A stretch of 27,411 nucleotides of DNA from an uncultured Propionibacteriaceae bacterium (GCA_937988865.1 CALKHV010000141.1:1-27411); one strand, 5' to 3'. Shown: positions 1 through 8,117, counted from the first letter of the stretch. The notes: generated by a model from the sequence alone, not told the origin. Translations and numbers: made by a program.

Positions 1-1896
1 GTCGCGATGCGTGTCAACGGCGAGACGCGCGACCTCGCGCACGTCCTCCAGGCCGAGGACGCGGTCGAGCCCGTGCTGATGGCGTCCCCCGAGGGCCTCG
101 CGATCGTGCGTCACTCGGCAGCCCATGTCACCGCGCAGGCACTGCAGGCCATCCTCCCGGACGCCAAGCTCGGCATCGGTCCGCCCATCACGGACGGCTT
201 CTACTACGACTTCAAGACCGATCCACTGACGCCCGAGTCGGTCAAGGACATCGAGCGCAGGATGACCGGGATCATCAAGGAACGTCAGAGATTCGTCCGC
301 CGCGTCGTCACCGATGACGAGGCGCGCGGCGAGCTTGCGTCCGAACCCTTCAAACTCGAGCTCATCGGGCTGAAGGGCAACGCCTCGGACGAGGACGGCT
401 CGTCCGTCGAGGTCGGTGCAGGGGAACTGACGATCTACGACAACGTCCGCCGCGACGGCTCTGTCGCCTGGAAGGACCTCTGCCGCGGCCCGCACGTGCC
501 CCACACCGGGTACATCAACGCCGTGGCACTGACCAAGACGTCCGCCGCGTACTGGCGCGGAGACCAGCGCAACGATGCCCTGCAGCGTGTCTACGGCACG
601 GCGTGGGCGTCCCGGGACGACCTCAAGGCCTACCAGGTGCGCCTCGAGGAGGCCGCCAAGCGCGACCACCGCAAGCTCGGCCTCGAACTCGACCTGTACT
701 CCTTCCCCGAGACGATCGGCCCCGGCCTGCCCGTCTTCCACCCCAAGGGCGGCGTGATCAAGCGCGAGATGGAGGACTATGTCCGCCAGGCGCACATCGA
801 CCACGGCTTCGACTACGTCGGCACGCCGCACATCGCCAAGGAAGAGCTGTACTACACCTCCGGGCACCTTCCCTATTACGGCGACTTCATGTTCCCGCCG
901 ATCGACGACGACGGGCAGAACTATCGGCTCAAGGCCATGAACTGCCCGATGCACAACGAGATCTTCCGCGCCCGCGGACGTTCCTACCGTGAGCTCCCGT
1001 TGCGGTTCTTCGAGTTCGGCACGGTCTACCGCAACGAGAAGTCGGGGGTCCTGCAGGGTCTGACGCGCGTGCGTTCGATCACCCAGGACGACTCGCACAG
1101 CTACGTGACCGCCGATCAGGTGGCCGACGAGATCCGTCACCTGCTCGCCTTCGTCCTGCAACTGCTGCGCGATTTCGGCCTGAACGACTTCTACCTCGAA
1201 CTGTCCACGCGCGACGAGGACGGCAAGAAGAAGGACAAGTTCATGGGCAGCGACGAGCAGTGGGCCGTCGCGACCCGGACGCTGGAAGAGGTGGGCCTCG
1301 CGTCCGGTCTCGACCTCGTCTCCGACCCCGGTGGCGCGGCCTTCTACGGCCCGAAGATCTCGGTGCAGGCCAAGGACGCCATCGGACGTACGTGGCAGAT
1401 GTCCACGATCCAGCTCGATTTCATGCAGCCCGAGCGGTTCGGCCTCACCTACACCGCCCCCGACGGCTCGCACCAGCAGCCCGTCATGATCCATTCAGCC
1501 AAGTTCGGATCGATCGAGCGGTTCCTGGGCGTCCTCGTCGAGCACTACGCAGGCGCCTTCCCGGCCTGGCTCGCCCCGGTGCAGGTCGTGGGTATTCCGG
1601 TCGCCGACGAGTTCAACGAGTACCTCTCAGGGGTTCTCGACCAACTCAGGGGACGCAAGGTTCGCGTTGAACTCGATGCGTCCGATGACCGGTTCCCCAA
1701 GAAGATCCGCAACGCCACGAAGCAGAAGGTGCCCTTCATGCTGATCGCAGGCGGCGACGATCGTACGGCGGGCGCCGTCTCGTTCCGTTTCCGCGACGGC
1801 AGCCAGCGCAACGGCGTCCCGGTCGATGAGGCGATCGCCTACATCTGCGACCACATCGAGCGTCGACTGAACAGCGGACCGACCGCGGGGGAGTGA
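1..1896 (+). CDS. thrS: Threonine--tRNA ligase, 5' end outside the window
   Basis: Cytoplasmic class II aminoacyl-tRNA synthetase that charges tRNA-Thr. The frame is open to the first base (codons GTC GCG ATG). The first residues match the end of the TGS domain of actinobacterial ThrRS, so the start codon lies upstream and the ATG at 7 is internal. In order: editing domain with HSAAH and CRGPH zinc-type motifs, catalytic core with MNCPMH, the motif 2 region FRFEFG-like RFFEFGTVYRNE, TQDDSH, motif 3 GSIERF, then the anticodon-binding domain (APVQVVGIPV). The core zinc ligands (Cys of MNCP, His of DDSH, His of MIHSA) are present. The residue after that last His is Ser, where many bacterial enzymes have Arg; I would not read a functional change into it. 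The stop overlaps the spacer before the HIT gene, so the two are probably cotranscribed. Identity is secure. Confidence 0.97.
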   Translation, partial: VAMRVNGETRDLAHVLQAEDAVEPVLMASPEGLAIVRHSAAHVTAQALQAILPDAKLGIGPPITDGFYYDFKTDPLTPESVKDIERRMTGIIKERQRFVRRVVTDDEARGELASEPFKLELIGLKGNASDEDGSSVEVGAGELTIYDNVRRDGSVAWKDLCRGPHVPHTGYINAVALTKTSAAYWRGDQRNDALQRVYGTAWASRDDLKAYQVRLEEAAKRDHRKLGLELDLYSFPETIGPGLPVFHPKGGVIKREMEDYVRQAHIDHGFDYVGTPHIAKEELYYTSGHLPYYGDFMFPPIDDDGQNYRLKAMNCPMHNEIFRARGRSYRELPLRFFEFGTVYRNEKSGVLQGLTRVRSITQDDSHSYVTADQVADEIRHLLAFVLQLLRDFGLNDFYLELSTRDEDGKKKDKFMGSDEQWAVATRTLEEVGLASGLDLVSDPGGAAFYGPKISVQAKDAIGRTWQMSTIQLDFMQPERFGLTYTAPDGSHQQPVMIHSAKFGSIERFLGVLVEHYAGAFPAWLAPVQVVGIPVADEFNEYLSGVLDQLRGRKVRVELDASDDRFPKKIRNATKQKVPFMLIAGGDDRTAGAVSFRFRDGSQRNGVPVDEAIAYICDHIERRLNSGPTAGE

Positions 1897-1898
1897 CG

Positions 1899-2438
1899 AT
1901 GACCGAGCCGGCCGAGGGCCTGCCCGGCGTCCCCGACGCGTTCGCGCGCCTCTGGACGCCGCACAGGATGGCCTACATCACGGGCGACAAGCCGTCCCTG
2001 CGGGACGGTGAACCCGAGTGCCCGTTCTGTCGCGCGCAGGTCGTGGACGACGCCACGGGTCTCATGGTGCACCGCGGACGGACGGCCTTCGTCGTGATGA
2101 ATCTCTTCCCCTATTCGCCCGGGCACCTGCTCGTCTGCCCGTATCGGCACGTCGCGCTGTTCACGGACGCCACGGTGGAGGAGGCGAACGAGATCACCGA
2201 ACTCTCCCGGACGGCCATGCGCGTCCTCACGAAGGTGTCGCACCCCGCCGGCTTCAACCTCGGCATCAACCAGGGCGCCGTCGGCGGCGCTGGCGTGGCG
2301 GAGCACCTGCACCAGCACGTCGTGCCACGCTGGCAGGGAGACACCAACTTCCTGCCGATCATTGCCCAGACCCGCGCGCTGCCCCAGCTGCTGGAGGACG
2401 CACGCGTCAGCCTCGTGGCCGCCTGGCCGGCCAGCTGA
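1899..2438 (+). CDS. HIT-domain protein, probable Ap4A phosphorylase
   Basis: A 179-residue histidine-triad protein. A CPFC pair (41-44) is followed by the HIT fold, with the catalytic triad H136-x-H138-x-H140 in EHLHQHVVPRW. Its place between thrS and the phosphatidylinositol-phosphate synthase equals that of M. tuberculosis Rv2613c, a protein reported to phosphorolyse diadenosine tetraphosphate, so the same activity is inferred. Ap4A is a by-product of aminoacyl-tRNA synthetases, which fits a thrS neighbour. I chose ATG 1899 because GGGGGAG at 1887-1893 lies 5 bases before it. A GTG at 1893 is in frame but has no such spacing. Family call secure; exact substrate inferred from position and similarity. 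Confidence 0.9.
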   Translation: MTEPAEGLPGVPDAFARLWTPHRMAYITGDKPSLRDGEPECPFCRAQVVDDATGLMVHRGRTAFVVMNLFPYSPGHLLVCPYRHVALFTDATVEEANEITELSRTAMRVLTKVSHPAGFNLGINQGAVGGAGVAEHLHQHVVPRWQGDTNFLPIIAQTRALPQLLEDARVSLVAAWPAS

Positions 2439-2466
2439 CCCCGCGTCCCACACGAGAAGGACTGTC

Positions 2467-3090
2467 ATGTTCGAGAGGTTCCGCAAGGGCTGGAGCGTTG
2501 CCATGACGCCCCCGGCCAAGCTCTTCATGGCACTGCACATCACCCCTGACATGGTGACGTGGGGCGGCACGATCTTCACCGTGCTCGTCGCGCTGCTGAC
2601 GATCCCGCGCGGCTACCTGTGGCAAGGGGTCCTGCTTCTCCTGCTGTTCATCTTCTCCGACGGCATTGACGGCCAGATGGCTCGCATGATGGGCCGGAAG
2701 ACCACGTGGGGTGCGTTCCTCGACTCATCGCTCGACCGCGTGGGCGATGGAGCGATCTTCGGTGCCGTCATGCTCTACTACGCCGGACCGGGTGACTCGG
2801 TGCTCTGGGCCGGCGTCGGTCTGGGGGCCCTGGTGTTCGGGCAGGTCACCAGCTACGTCAAGGCGCGCGGCGAGGCGCTCGACTTCACGGTCGCGGGTGG
2901 GCTGGCGGCGCGGGCCGATCGAATCGTCGTGCTGCTGCTGGGCACGTTGCTCACCGGTCTCGGCGTCGTCTGGGCGCTGCCCGTGGCGCTGTGCTGGCTG
3001 TGTTTCGCCAGCGCGGTGACAGTGGGGCAGCGCATGGCTCAGGTGCGGCGGCAGTCTGCCGAGCGCGACGCGGTTGCGGCGGACGCCTGA
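2467..3090 (+). CDS. pgsA1: Phosphatidylinositol phosphate synthase (CDP-alcohol phosphatidyltransferase)
   Basis: A 207-residue membrane enzyme that joins CDP-diacylglycerol to inositol 3-phosphate, the first committed step toward phosphatidylinositol and PIMs. The full family signature is present: D65-G-I-D68-G69-x2-A72-R73-x8-G82-x3-D86-x3-D90, the metal and catalytic aspartates. Several hydrophobic helices follow the short amphipathic N-terminus. AGAAGG at 2455-2460 sits 6 bases before ATG 2467, which sets the start; a longer open frame reaching to 2362 overlaps the HIT gene and is not used. The stop codon shares its last base with the ATG of the acyltransferase (TGATG), implying translational coupling. 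Specificity for inositol phosphate is inferred from the thrS-HIT-pgsA-patA-pimA order. Confidence 0.93.
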   Translation: MFERFRKGWSVAMTPPAKLFMALHITPDMVTWGGTIFTVLVALLTIPRGYLWQGVLLLLLFIFSDGIDGQMARMMGRKTTWGAFLDSSLDRVGDGAIFGAVMLYYAGPGDSVLWAGVGLGALVFGQVTSYVKARGEALDFTVAGGLAARADRIVVLLLGTLLTGLGVVWALPVALCWLCFASAVTVGQRMAQVRRQSAERDAVAADA

Positions 3091-3944
3091 TGCGCGGTCA
3101 GGCTGCGGCACTCCAGCTCGTCGGACGTGTTCCCGAGCGTGTCTGGCGTCCCATGGTCGCGGCGGGGGCGAGGGCGTCGGCCGTGCGTCCGGCTCGACCG
3201 GTTCGGCAGTGGCAACTCAATGTTGCGACGGCCACCGGCGTGCGTCCCGATGCCGCCCTCACCCGCGCGGGGATGGCGTCGTGGGGACGCAACCTCTTCG
3301 AGAGCCTCCAGGTGGGCAGTTGGACGCATGAACGGATCATGGGAAGCATCGCGATCACCCCTGAGGAGCGCTCGCGACTCATGGACGCCCATGCGTCCAC
3401 GGGTGCGGTGATCGCGTTGCCGCACCTGGGCAACTGGGACGTGGGCGGCGCCTGGGCGTGCCTGGAAGGCATGCCCATCGCGACCGTGGCCGAGCAGCTC
3501 GACCCTGCGGAGTTCCGCGTCTTCCTGGAAGCCAGGGAGAATCTCGGATTCACCGTCCACGGTCACCGCGAGACCGGCCTCACCGACAGGCTCATCGATG
3601 ACCTGCGCAGTGGTCACCTCGTGGCCCTGCTGGCCGACCGAGACTTCTCCCGGACGTCGGTGTCTGCCCTGTGGCCCACCCCGAACGGCCCGGTCGAGGT
3701 GAGCATGCCCCCCGGCCCTGCGCACATCGCCCGGGAGACCGGTGCGACGCTGCTCGGAATCGCCACGCACTACGAGGGCGACAAGCTCCGGCTCGTGGTC
3801 TCCGAACCCATCCCCCCCGTGCCCGGTGATGGGGGGGTCGCTGCGATGATGCAGAGCGTGTGTGACTTCTTCGCGTCCCAGGTGGCCGCCCACCCCGCCG
3901 ACTGGCAGATGCTGCAGCCCTTCTTCCGGGATGTCCGCGCATGA
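3090..3944 (+). CDS. patA: Phosphatidylinositol mannoside acyltransferase (LpxL/HtrB family)
   Basis: A 284-residue acyltransferase expected to transfer a fatty acyl group from acyl-CoA to the mannose of PIM at the inner face of the membrane. The catalytic H-x4-D motif is H112-LGNW-D117, followed by the ADRDFSRTSV region and a C-terminal HPADWQML typical of the lysophospholipid/LABLAT acyltransferases. The mycobacterial enzyme is a little longer (about 316 residues). The start at 3090 overlaps the pgsA1 stop, and the stop overlaps pimA as ATGA, so the three genes form one coupled unit. The open frame extends upstream to 2991, but that part lies inside pgsA1 and does not resemble the family. 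Function rests on family plus neighbourhood. Confidence 0.92.
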   Translation: MRGQAAALQLVGRVPERVWRPMVAAGARASAVRPARPVRQWQLNVATATGVRPDAALTRAGMASWGRNLFESLQVGSWTHERIMGSIAITPEERSRLMDAHASTGAVIALPHLGNWDVGGAWACLEGMPIATVAEQLDPAEFRVFLEARENLGFTVHGHRETGLTDRLIDDLRSGHLVALLADRDFSRTSVSALWPTPNGPVEVSMPPGPAHIARETGATLLGIATHYEGDKLRLVVSEPIPPVPGDGGVAAMMQSVCDFFASQVAAHPADWQMLQPFFRDVRA

Positions 3945-5080
3945 GCCACCGCATCGGACTCGTGTGCCCCTACTCCTTCAGCCACCCCGGTGGCGTGCAG
4001 AACCATGTCATCGGCCTTGCGGGCTGGCTACGGTCGCAGGGCCACAGCGTGAACATCTTCGCGCCGAGCCTCGCGACGGCCGAGTCACTGCGCCTCAACG
4101 GGCTGAGCTGGGCCGACTTCACGTCGGCCGGACCGGCGTTCCCGGTCCTGTACAACGGTTCTGTGGCACGGATCAACTTCGGCCCGCTCGAAGCCGCACG
4201 AGTGCGGAAGTGGCTGCGACGTGGCCGCTTCGACGTCATCCACATCCACGAACCCGTCACGCCGAGCGTGGCCGTGTTGGCACTCTGGCTCGCGGACGCC
4301 CCGGTCGTTGCCACCTTCCACACCGCCACGCCGGGGTCTGGCGCCATGCGGCTCGCCAACCGCTTCATGCCCGGGACGATCGAACTCCTCGACGTGGGGA
4401 TCGCCGTCTCGACCATCGCCCATGCAGTGGTGAAGGAGCACCTGGGTCTCGACCCGATGGTCATCGGCAACGGGCTGCGCCTCGACGGTCACGACATCGC
4501 CACCCACGATCCCGCTCAGGGCCCCTGGCGCAACGGTGCTGTTCCCCGAGTCACCTTCGTCGGACGTCACGGCGAGCCGCGCAAGGGCTTCGACGTGTTG
4601 ATGGCGGCGCTTCCGCAGGTGCGCGCGGTGCACCCCGACCTGGCCGTCTCTGTGATCGGGTCGGGCACCCCGGGCGGGGAGCCGGGGGTCGAGTACGAGG
4701 GCTTCTGCGACGACTCCGGACGCAACGAGCGCCTCGGGCGAAGTGACGCGCTCGTCGTTCCGGCCCTGGGGCGGGAGTCGTTCGGCATCGTCCTCATCGA
4801 GGGGTTGGCGTCCGGTGCGCCGCTCGTGGCCTCGGACCTGCCCGCCTTCCGCGAGGTGCTCACCGACGACCAGGGAGTGGTGGGTCACCTCGCCGCGCCC
4901 GGTGACTCTGACGATCTGGCCCGCGCGATCATCGCGAGCCTGGCCGAGCCTCGTGACCTGCGCTTCGAGCGTGGACGCCGACGCGCGGCGCAGTACGACT
5001 GGTCGGCGATCGGGCCCCAGGTGGTGCGCCGCTACGAGGAGGCCATCGCCCATGGGACGCATCGGGGTCGACTGTCCTAG
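3941..5080 (+). CDS. pimA: Phosphatidyl-myo-inositol mannosyltransferase PimA (GT4)
   Basis: A 379-residue GT-B glycosyltransferase that adds the first mannose from GDP-mannose to phosphatidylinositol on the cytoplasmic side of the membrane. The acceptor domain begins with the glycine-rich loop PGGVQNHV. The donor domain has VGRHGEPRKGF and the retaining-GT4 E-x7-E pair E279/E287 in ESFGIVLIE. Length and layout match mycobacterial PimA. Its ATG overlaps the patA stop by four bases. It is the last gene of the lipid-mannoside unit; 20 bases later a new transcript probably begins with its own promoter. Sure of family and nearly sure of role because of the gene order. Confidence 0.93.
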   Translation: MSHRIGLVCPYSFSHPGGVQNHVIGLAGWLRSQGHSVNIFAPSLATAESLRLNGLSWADFTSAGPAFPVLYNGSVARINFGPLEAARVRKWLRRGRFDVIHIHEPVTPSVAVLALWLADAPVVATFHTATPGSGAMRLANRFMPGTIELLDVGIAVSTIAHAVVKEHLGLDPMVIGNGLRLDGHDIATHDPAQGPWRNGAVPRVTFVGRHGEPRKGFDVLMAALPQVRAVHPDLAVSVIGSGTPGGEPGVEYEGFCDDSGRNERLGRSDALVVPALGRESFGIVLIEGLASGAPLVASDLPAFREVLTDDQGVVGHLAAPGDSDDLARAIIASLAEPRDLRFERGRRRAAQYDWSAIGPQVVRRYEEAIAHGTHRGRLS

Positions 5081-5088
5081 CCATCGCC

Positions 5089-5094
5089 TAGGCT
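5089..5094 (+). promoter_or_regulatory. -10 box TAGGCT of a probable leaderless promoter
   Basis: TAGGCT ends 6 bases before GTG 5101, with no Shine-Dalgarno sequence between. Transcription would start at or next to the start codon of the second CDP-alcohol phosphatidyltransferase. I see no convincing -35 hexamer, as is common in actinobacteria. Confidence 0.5.
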
Positions 5095-5100
5095 GTGGGC

Positions 5101-5730
5101 GTGGCGGGTGACAACTACGAAGTGCAGTCGGATGGGCTCTACGACACCGACCGCGTCCTGACCCTGCCCAATGTGCTGTCGCTGCTGCGACTGCTGGGTG
5201 TCCCCGTCTTCGTGTGGCTGCTCCTCGGCCCGAAGTGGGACGCGGCGGCCGTCGTCGTGCTGATGCTGGGCGGATTCAGCGACTGGCTCGACGGGCACAT
5301 TGCACGGGCGTGGCACCAGACCTCGCGGCTGGGGCAGATGCTCGACCCGATCGCAGACCGGCTCTACATCCTCGCGACGTTGCTCTGTCTGGCACACCGC
5401 GACATCATCCCTTGGCTGTTGGTCTACGTTCTCGTCGCACGCGAGATGGTGCTGGTGGCGTTGATCCCCTTCCTGCGGACGCGTGGCTACACCAGCCTGC
5501 CGGTTCACTTCGTCGGCAAGGCGGGGACGTTCTGCCTGCTCTACGCCTTCCCGCTCGTCCTCCTCGGAGCAGGCGACAGCACCGTTGCGCTCGCCTCGCG
5601 CGTCCTGGGCTGGGCAGCCGTGCTGTGGGGGACCGGCCTGTACTGGTGGGCCGGGCTGTTGTACGTGCGTCAGACGTGGCACCTGCTCCAGACTCCACGC
5701 AATCCGGTTCCGCGCGTCTCGAGGGCGTGA
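5101..5730 (+). CDS. pgsA2: CDP-alcohol phosphatidyltransferase (cardiolipin or phosphatidylglycerophosphate synthase)
   Basis: A 209-residue polytopic membrane protein with the full family signature D61-WL-D64-G65-x2-A68-R69-x8-G78-x3-D82-x3-D86. It uses CDP-diacylglycerol; the acceptor could be glycerol 3-phosphate or phosphatidylglycerol. Its place before DUF881, small basic protein, DUF881 and gcvH matches Rv1822, annotated pgsA2 and suspected to be a cardiolipin synthase of the actinobacterial type, so I leave the acceptor open. I chose GTG 5101 because a TAGGCT box lies 6 bases upstream. GTG 5095 is in frame but directly abuts that box. The stop shares a base with the next ATG (TGATG at 5728). 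Confidence 0.88.
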   Translation: MAGDNYEVQSDGLYDTDRVLTLPNVLSLLRLLGVPVFVWLLLGPKWDAAAVVVLMLGGFSDWLDGHIARAWHQTSRLGQMLDPIADRLYILATLLCLAHRDIIPWLLVYVLVAREMVLVALIPFLRTRGYTSLPVHFVGKAGTFCLLYAFPLVLLGAGDSTVALASRVLGWAAVLWGTGLYWWAGLLYVRQTWHLLQTPRNPVPRVSRA

Positions 5731-6512
5731 TGCAGGCCCCGGACGCCAGCATGGACCTGCTCCGGCAGCTCCGTGAGGAAGCCGTCGACCCCGACTATGC
5801 GCGGGCGGCGAGCGACGGAAGGGCGACCCGGAATCCGGGAGCGATGTCGGCCATCGCCCTGGTGATAGCGGGCGCGCTCTTCGCCACGGCACTCGTCTCG
5901 ACGACGCGGTCGAAGCCGCTGGTGACGTCCGAGCGGGCGCAACTCATGGGCTACATCCGCGAGGCCGAGGCGCGTCAGGACCAGTTGCGCACCGACCAAG
6001 CGGCCTTACGTGCGCAGGTTGACACGATCCAGAAGCAGGCTCTGGGCGGCTCGGCCAGCCTTCCGGCACTGTCGACGACCGTCGCCATCGCGTCCGGGGC
6101 CGTCCCCGTCACTGGACCCGGGGTGGTGATCGTGGTCGACGACGCGGCCGCCTCCGCGTCCGTCGACGGACGCGTCCTCGACCAGGACCTCGCGCAACTC
6201 GTCAACGGACTCTGGGCCGCCGGCGCCGAAGCCGTTGCCGTCAACGGCCACCGCATCACGACACGGACGGCCATCCGCGAGGCCGGATCTGCGATCACCG
6301 TCGACTATCGTTCCCTGGACAGGCCGTACCGGGTCGAGGCCATCGGTGACCCCAGGAAGCTTCCCGCCGACTTCACAGCCACCACGGGCGGCTCGTGGTG
6401 GGCCTACCTGAACCGCAACTACGGACTCGCCTTCGACCTGCAGACATCCGATGCGTTGACGCTGCCCGCCGATCCCGGCCTCGGCCTGACCGTCGCCACC
6501 CGGGCCAGATGA
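5730..6512 (+). CDS. DUF881 membrane-anchored protein (first copy)
   Basis: A 260-residue protein with a cytoplasmic N-terminus, one transmembrane helix near residues 38-58, a coiled-coil stretch (ERAQLMGYIREAEARQDQL) and an exported globular DUF881 domain with the family pattern TGPGVVIVVDD, LWAAGAEAVAVNGHRI and the YRVEAIGDP segment. It equals Rv1823 in order. The function of DUF881 proteins is not established; their constant link with small basic protein and division genes suggests a role at the division site or envelope. The start overlaps the upstream stop, with GAGGGC just before it; ATG 5751 is an alternative. It forms a trio with the next two genes. Confidence 0.88.
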   Translation: MQAPDASMDLLRQLREEAVDPDYARAASDGRATRNPGAMSAIALVIAGALFATALVSTTRSKPLVTSERAQLMGYIREAEARQDQLRTDQAALRAQVDTIQKQALGGSASLPALSTTVAIASGAVPVTGPGVVIVVDDAAASASVDGRVLDQDLAQLVNGLWAAGAEAVAVNGHRITTRTAIREAGSAITVDYRSLDRPYRVEAIGDPRKLPADFTATTGGSWWAYLNRNYGLAFDLQTSDALTLPADPGLGLTVATRAR

Positions 6513-6525
6513 TGGAGGAACACCC

Positions 6526-6858
6526 ATGATTGCGATCCTCGGACTGCTGCTCGGCGTCGCCGTCGGCATCTGGCTGTCGCCCACGCTGCCGGCCGTCCTG
6601 CAGCCGTACCTCCCCATCATGATCGTCGCCGCGATGGACGCGCTGTTCGGCGCGACGCGCGCCTATCTCGACCACACCTTCTCGGACAAGGTGTTCGTCG
6701 TGTCATTCATCTCGAACGTGACCATCGCTGCCCTGATCGTGTGGATCGGTGACCAGATCGGCGTGGGATCCCAACTGTCGACAGCCGTGATCGTGGTGCT
6801 GGGGATTCGCATCTTCACCAACGCAGCCGCCATTCGTCGGAAGGTGATTCATGCCTGA
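6526..6858 (+). CDS. sbp: Small basic protein Sbp (DUF1290)
   Basis: A 110-residue membrane protein with about three hydrophobic helices: an N-terminal one (ILGLLLGVAVGIWL), a central one (PIMIVAAMDALFGATRAYL) and a C-terminal pair around FISNVTIAALIVWIG. It ends in the basic tail IRRKVIHA. Length and sequence match the Sbp/DUF1290 family, which sits next to ftsZ-region genes in Firmicutes and between two DUF881 genes in actinobacteria (Rv1824). The biochemical role is unknown. GGAGGA at 6515-6520 gives a clear ribosome site before ATG 6526. The gene ends inside the start of the second DUF881 gene (8-base overlap). Confidence 0.9.
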   Translation: MIAILGLLLGVAVGIWLSPTLPAVLQPYLPIMIVAAMDALFGATRAYLDHTFSDKVFVVSFISNVTIAALIVWIGDQIGVGSQLSTAVIVVLGIRIFTNAAAIRRKVIHA

Positions 6859-7582
6859 CGAAGCCCCCCGGGGCGCGCGCCGCTTCCTCACCGACTTCCT
6901 GCGTCCCAGTCGATCCCAGGCAGTGATGGCACTGATCCTGTTCATCTGCGGGCTTGCCGCAGTCATGCAGGTCACGGCCAATTCTGCGGACGCGGGCTAC
7001 TCGACAATGCGACGTTCTGACCTGGTGGAACTCCTCGACACCCTCAACGCCCAGTCCCGACGCCTCGAGGCCGACATTGCCGAGCTCGAGTCGACGAAGA
7101 GCAGGCTCGAGAGCGGCGTGGACGCCCAGCGCATCGCGGCCGAAGAGGCCACCAAGCGCCTCGACGAGCTCGGCATCCTGGCCGGGACGCTGCCCGCGAC
7201 CGGCCCCGGGATCCGGATGACGATCGTCGATCCGCAGCAGCAGTTGACGCCCGAGATCCTGCTCGACGCGATCGGCGAACTGCGGGACGCGGGCGCCGAG
7301 GCCATCGAGCTCAATGACCAGGTGCGGGTTGTCGGCACCAGCTGGGTCGGTGGCTCGGCCGGCGCACTCGTGGTCGATGACGTCGCCCTCGATCTCCCGC
7401 TCACCATCGAGGCGATCGGGACGCCCCACTCGCTCGAGGAGGGGGCCCGGTTCCGCGGGGGACTCGTGAGCCAGGTCGAGGGGCCGGCCGTCGGGGGCAG
7501 CGTCCTGATCAACCAGGTGGACGAGGTCATCATCGAGACGCTGCACCGAGTGTCGGAACCGCAGTTCGCGCGTCCCGCCTGA
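6851..7582 (+). CDS. DUF881 membrane-anchored protein (second copy)
   Basis: A 243-residue paralogue of the protein at 5730-6512. It has one transmembrane helix at about residues 23-43 (QAVMALILFICGLAAVMQV) and a long predicted coiled coil (SDLVELLDTLNAQSRRLEAD and on to about residue 105). The DUF881 domain follows, with TGPGIRMTIVDP, LRDAGAEAIELND and a closing IETLHRV. It corresponds to Rv1825. ATG 6851 overlaps the sbp stop, so the two are cotranslated. A GC-rich hairpin at 7597-7624 follows the stop and probably ends this transcript before gcvH. Function unknown; I infer an envelope or divisome scaffold from topology and partners only. Confidence 0.88.
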   Translation: MPDEAPRGARRFLTDFLRPSRSQAVMALILFICGLAAVMQVTANSADAGYSTMRRSDLVELLDTLNAQSRRLEADIAELESTKSRLESGVDAQRIAAEEATKRLDELGILAGTLPATGPGIRMTIVDPQQQLTPEILLDAIGELRDAGAEAIELNDQVRVVGTSWVGGSAGALVVDDVALDLPLTIEAIGTPHSLEEGARFRGGLVSQVEGPAVGGSVLINQVDEVIIETLHRVSEPQFARPA

Positions 7583-7596
7583 GCAGCCTCATCGCG

Positions 7597-7624
7597 GCCC
7601 GACCCGGCACAATGTCCGTCGGGC
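7597..7624 (+). terminator. Hairpin after the second DUF881 gene
   Basis: GCCCGAC at 7597-7603 is perfectly repeated in inverse as GTCGGGC at 7618-7624, with partial pairing inside the loop (GGCAC against GTCC). There is no T run, so it is a candidate U-less terminator. It lies just upstream of the gcvH promoter box. Confidence 0.4.
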
Positions 7625-7628
7625 TCGA

Positions 7629-7634
7629 TAGGGT
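7629..7634 (+). promoter_or_regulatory. -10 box TAGGGT of the gcvH transcript
   Basis: TAGGGT lies after the hairpin closing the previous unit. A start of transcription about 7 bases downstream would fall on GTG 7641, leaving a 65-base leader before gcvH. No clear -35 box is visible. Confidence 0.45.
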
Positions 7635-7639
7635 GGACT

Positions 7640-7676
7640 CGTGGTCGGTTCACGTTCCCACCACGCGAGAACGTGA
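7640..7676 (+). promoter_or_regulatory. Interleaved inverted repeats in the gcvH leader
   Basis: Two perfect inverted repeats interlock. CGTGGT (7640-7645) pairs with ACCACG (7660-7665). TCACGTTC (7650-7657) pairs with GAACGTGA (7669-7676). The order is A-B-A'-B', so in RNA they form either a pseudoknot or two alternative hairpins; in DNA the second is a 27-base operator-like dyad. An 11-codon frame starting at GTG 7641 and ending at TGA 7676 spans the same bases and could be a leaderless leader peptide, but it uses the rare codon AGA and is unproven. Confidence 0.4.
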
Positions 7677-7705
7677 TGCGTCCCGGTTCGACAGAAGGAG
7701 TCAAC

Positions 7706-8092
7706 ATGTCCCTCATTCCTGAGGAACTTCGGTACAGCGAGGACCACGAGTGGGTCCGCAGCGGCAACGGCAACAGCGTCCGCGTGGGAATCACCAACCA
7801 TGCCGCGACCGAACTCGGCGACATCGTCTACGTCTCGCTCCCCACGGTCGGCGAAGAAGTCGCTGCTGGTGACACGTGCGGAGAACTCGAGTCGACGAAG
7901 TCCGTGTCCGACGTCCTGGCACCGGTGTCGGGTGTCGTGATCTCGGTGAACGAGATCCTGGCGAACGCCCCGGAAACCGTCAACGTCGACCCGTACGGCG
8001 ACGGATGGCTCTTCGACATCGAACTCTCCGCGGACGCAGACCTGGACGACCTCCTCGATGCGGACGCTTACGCCGAACTCGTGGGGGAGTGA
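7706..8092 (+). CDS. gcvH: Glycine cleavage system H protein
   Basis: A 128-residue lipoyl carrier protein that shuttles the aminomethyl group between glycine decarboxylase (P), aminomethyltransferase (T) and lipoamide dehydrogenase (L). The lipoyl attachment site is K65 in GELESTKSVSDVLAPVSG, with the usual N-terminal HEWVR and C-terminal PYGDGWLF. AGAAGGAG at 7693-7700 is 5 bases before ATG 7706, which sets the start; an in-frame extension to 7673 lacks family similarity. gcvP lies five genes downstream in the same direction; gcvT is not in the window. The leader contains interleaved inverted repeats, and a hairpin follows the stop. Confidence 0.96.
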   Translation: MSLIPEELRYSEDHEWVRSGNGNSVRVGITNHAATELGDIVYVSLPTVGEEVAAGDTCGELESTKSVSDVLAPVSGVVISVNEILANAPETVNVDPYGDGWLFDIELSADADLDDLLDADAYAELVGE

Positions 8093-8093
8093 C

Positions 8094-8108
8094 CCCCGTT
8101 CCACGGGG
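8094..8108 (+). terminator. Hairpin directly after gcvH
   Basis: CCCCGT (8094-8099) and ACGGGG (8103-8108) form a perfect six-pair stem with a three-base loop, starting two bases after the gcvH stop codon. It has no T run. It could weaken readthrough into the FHA gene or protect the gcvH 3' end. Confidence 0.42.
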
Positions 8109-8117
8109 TATGTCGCC

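Noticed and set aside
7583..7705. Glycine riboswitch upstream of gcvH
   Set aside because: The space is short for the leader and the conserved aptamer core sequences I know are not visible; only the interleaved repeats are seen.
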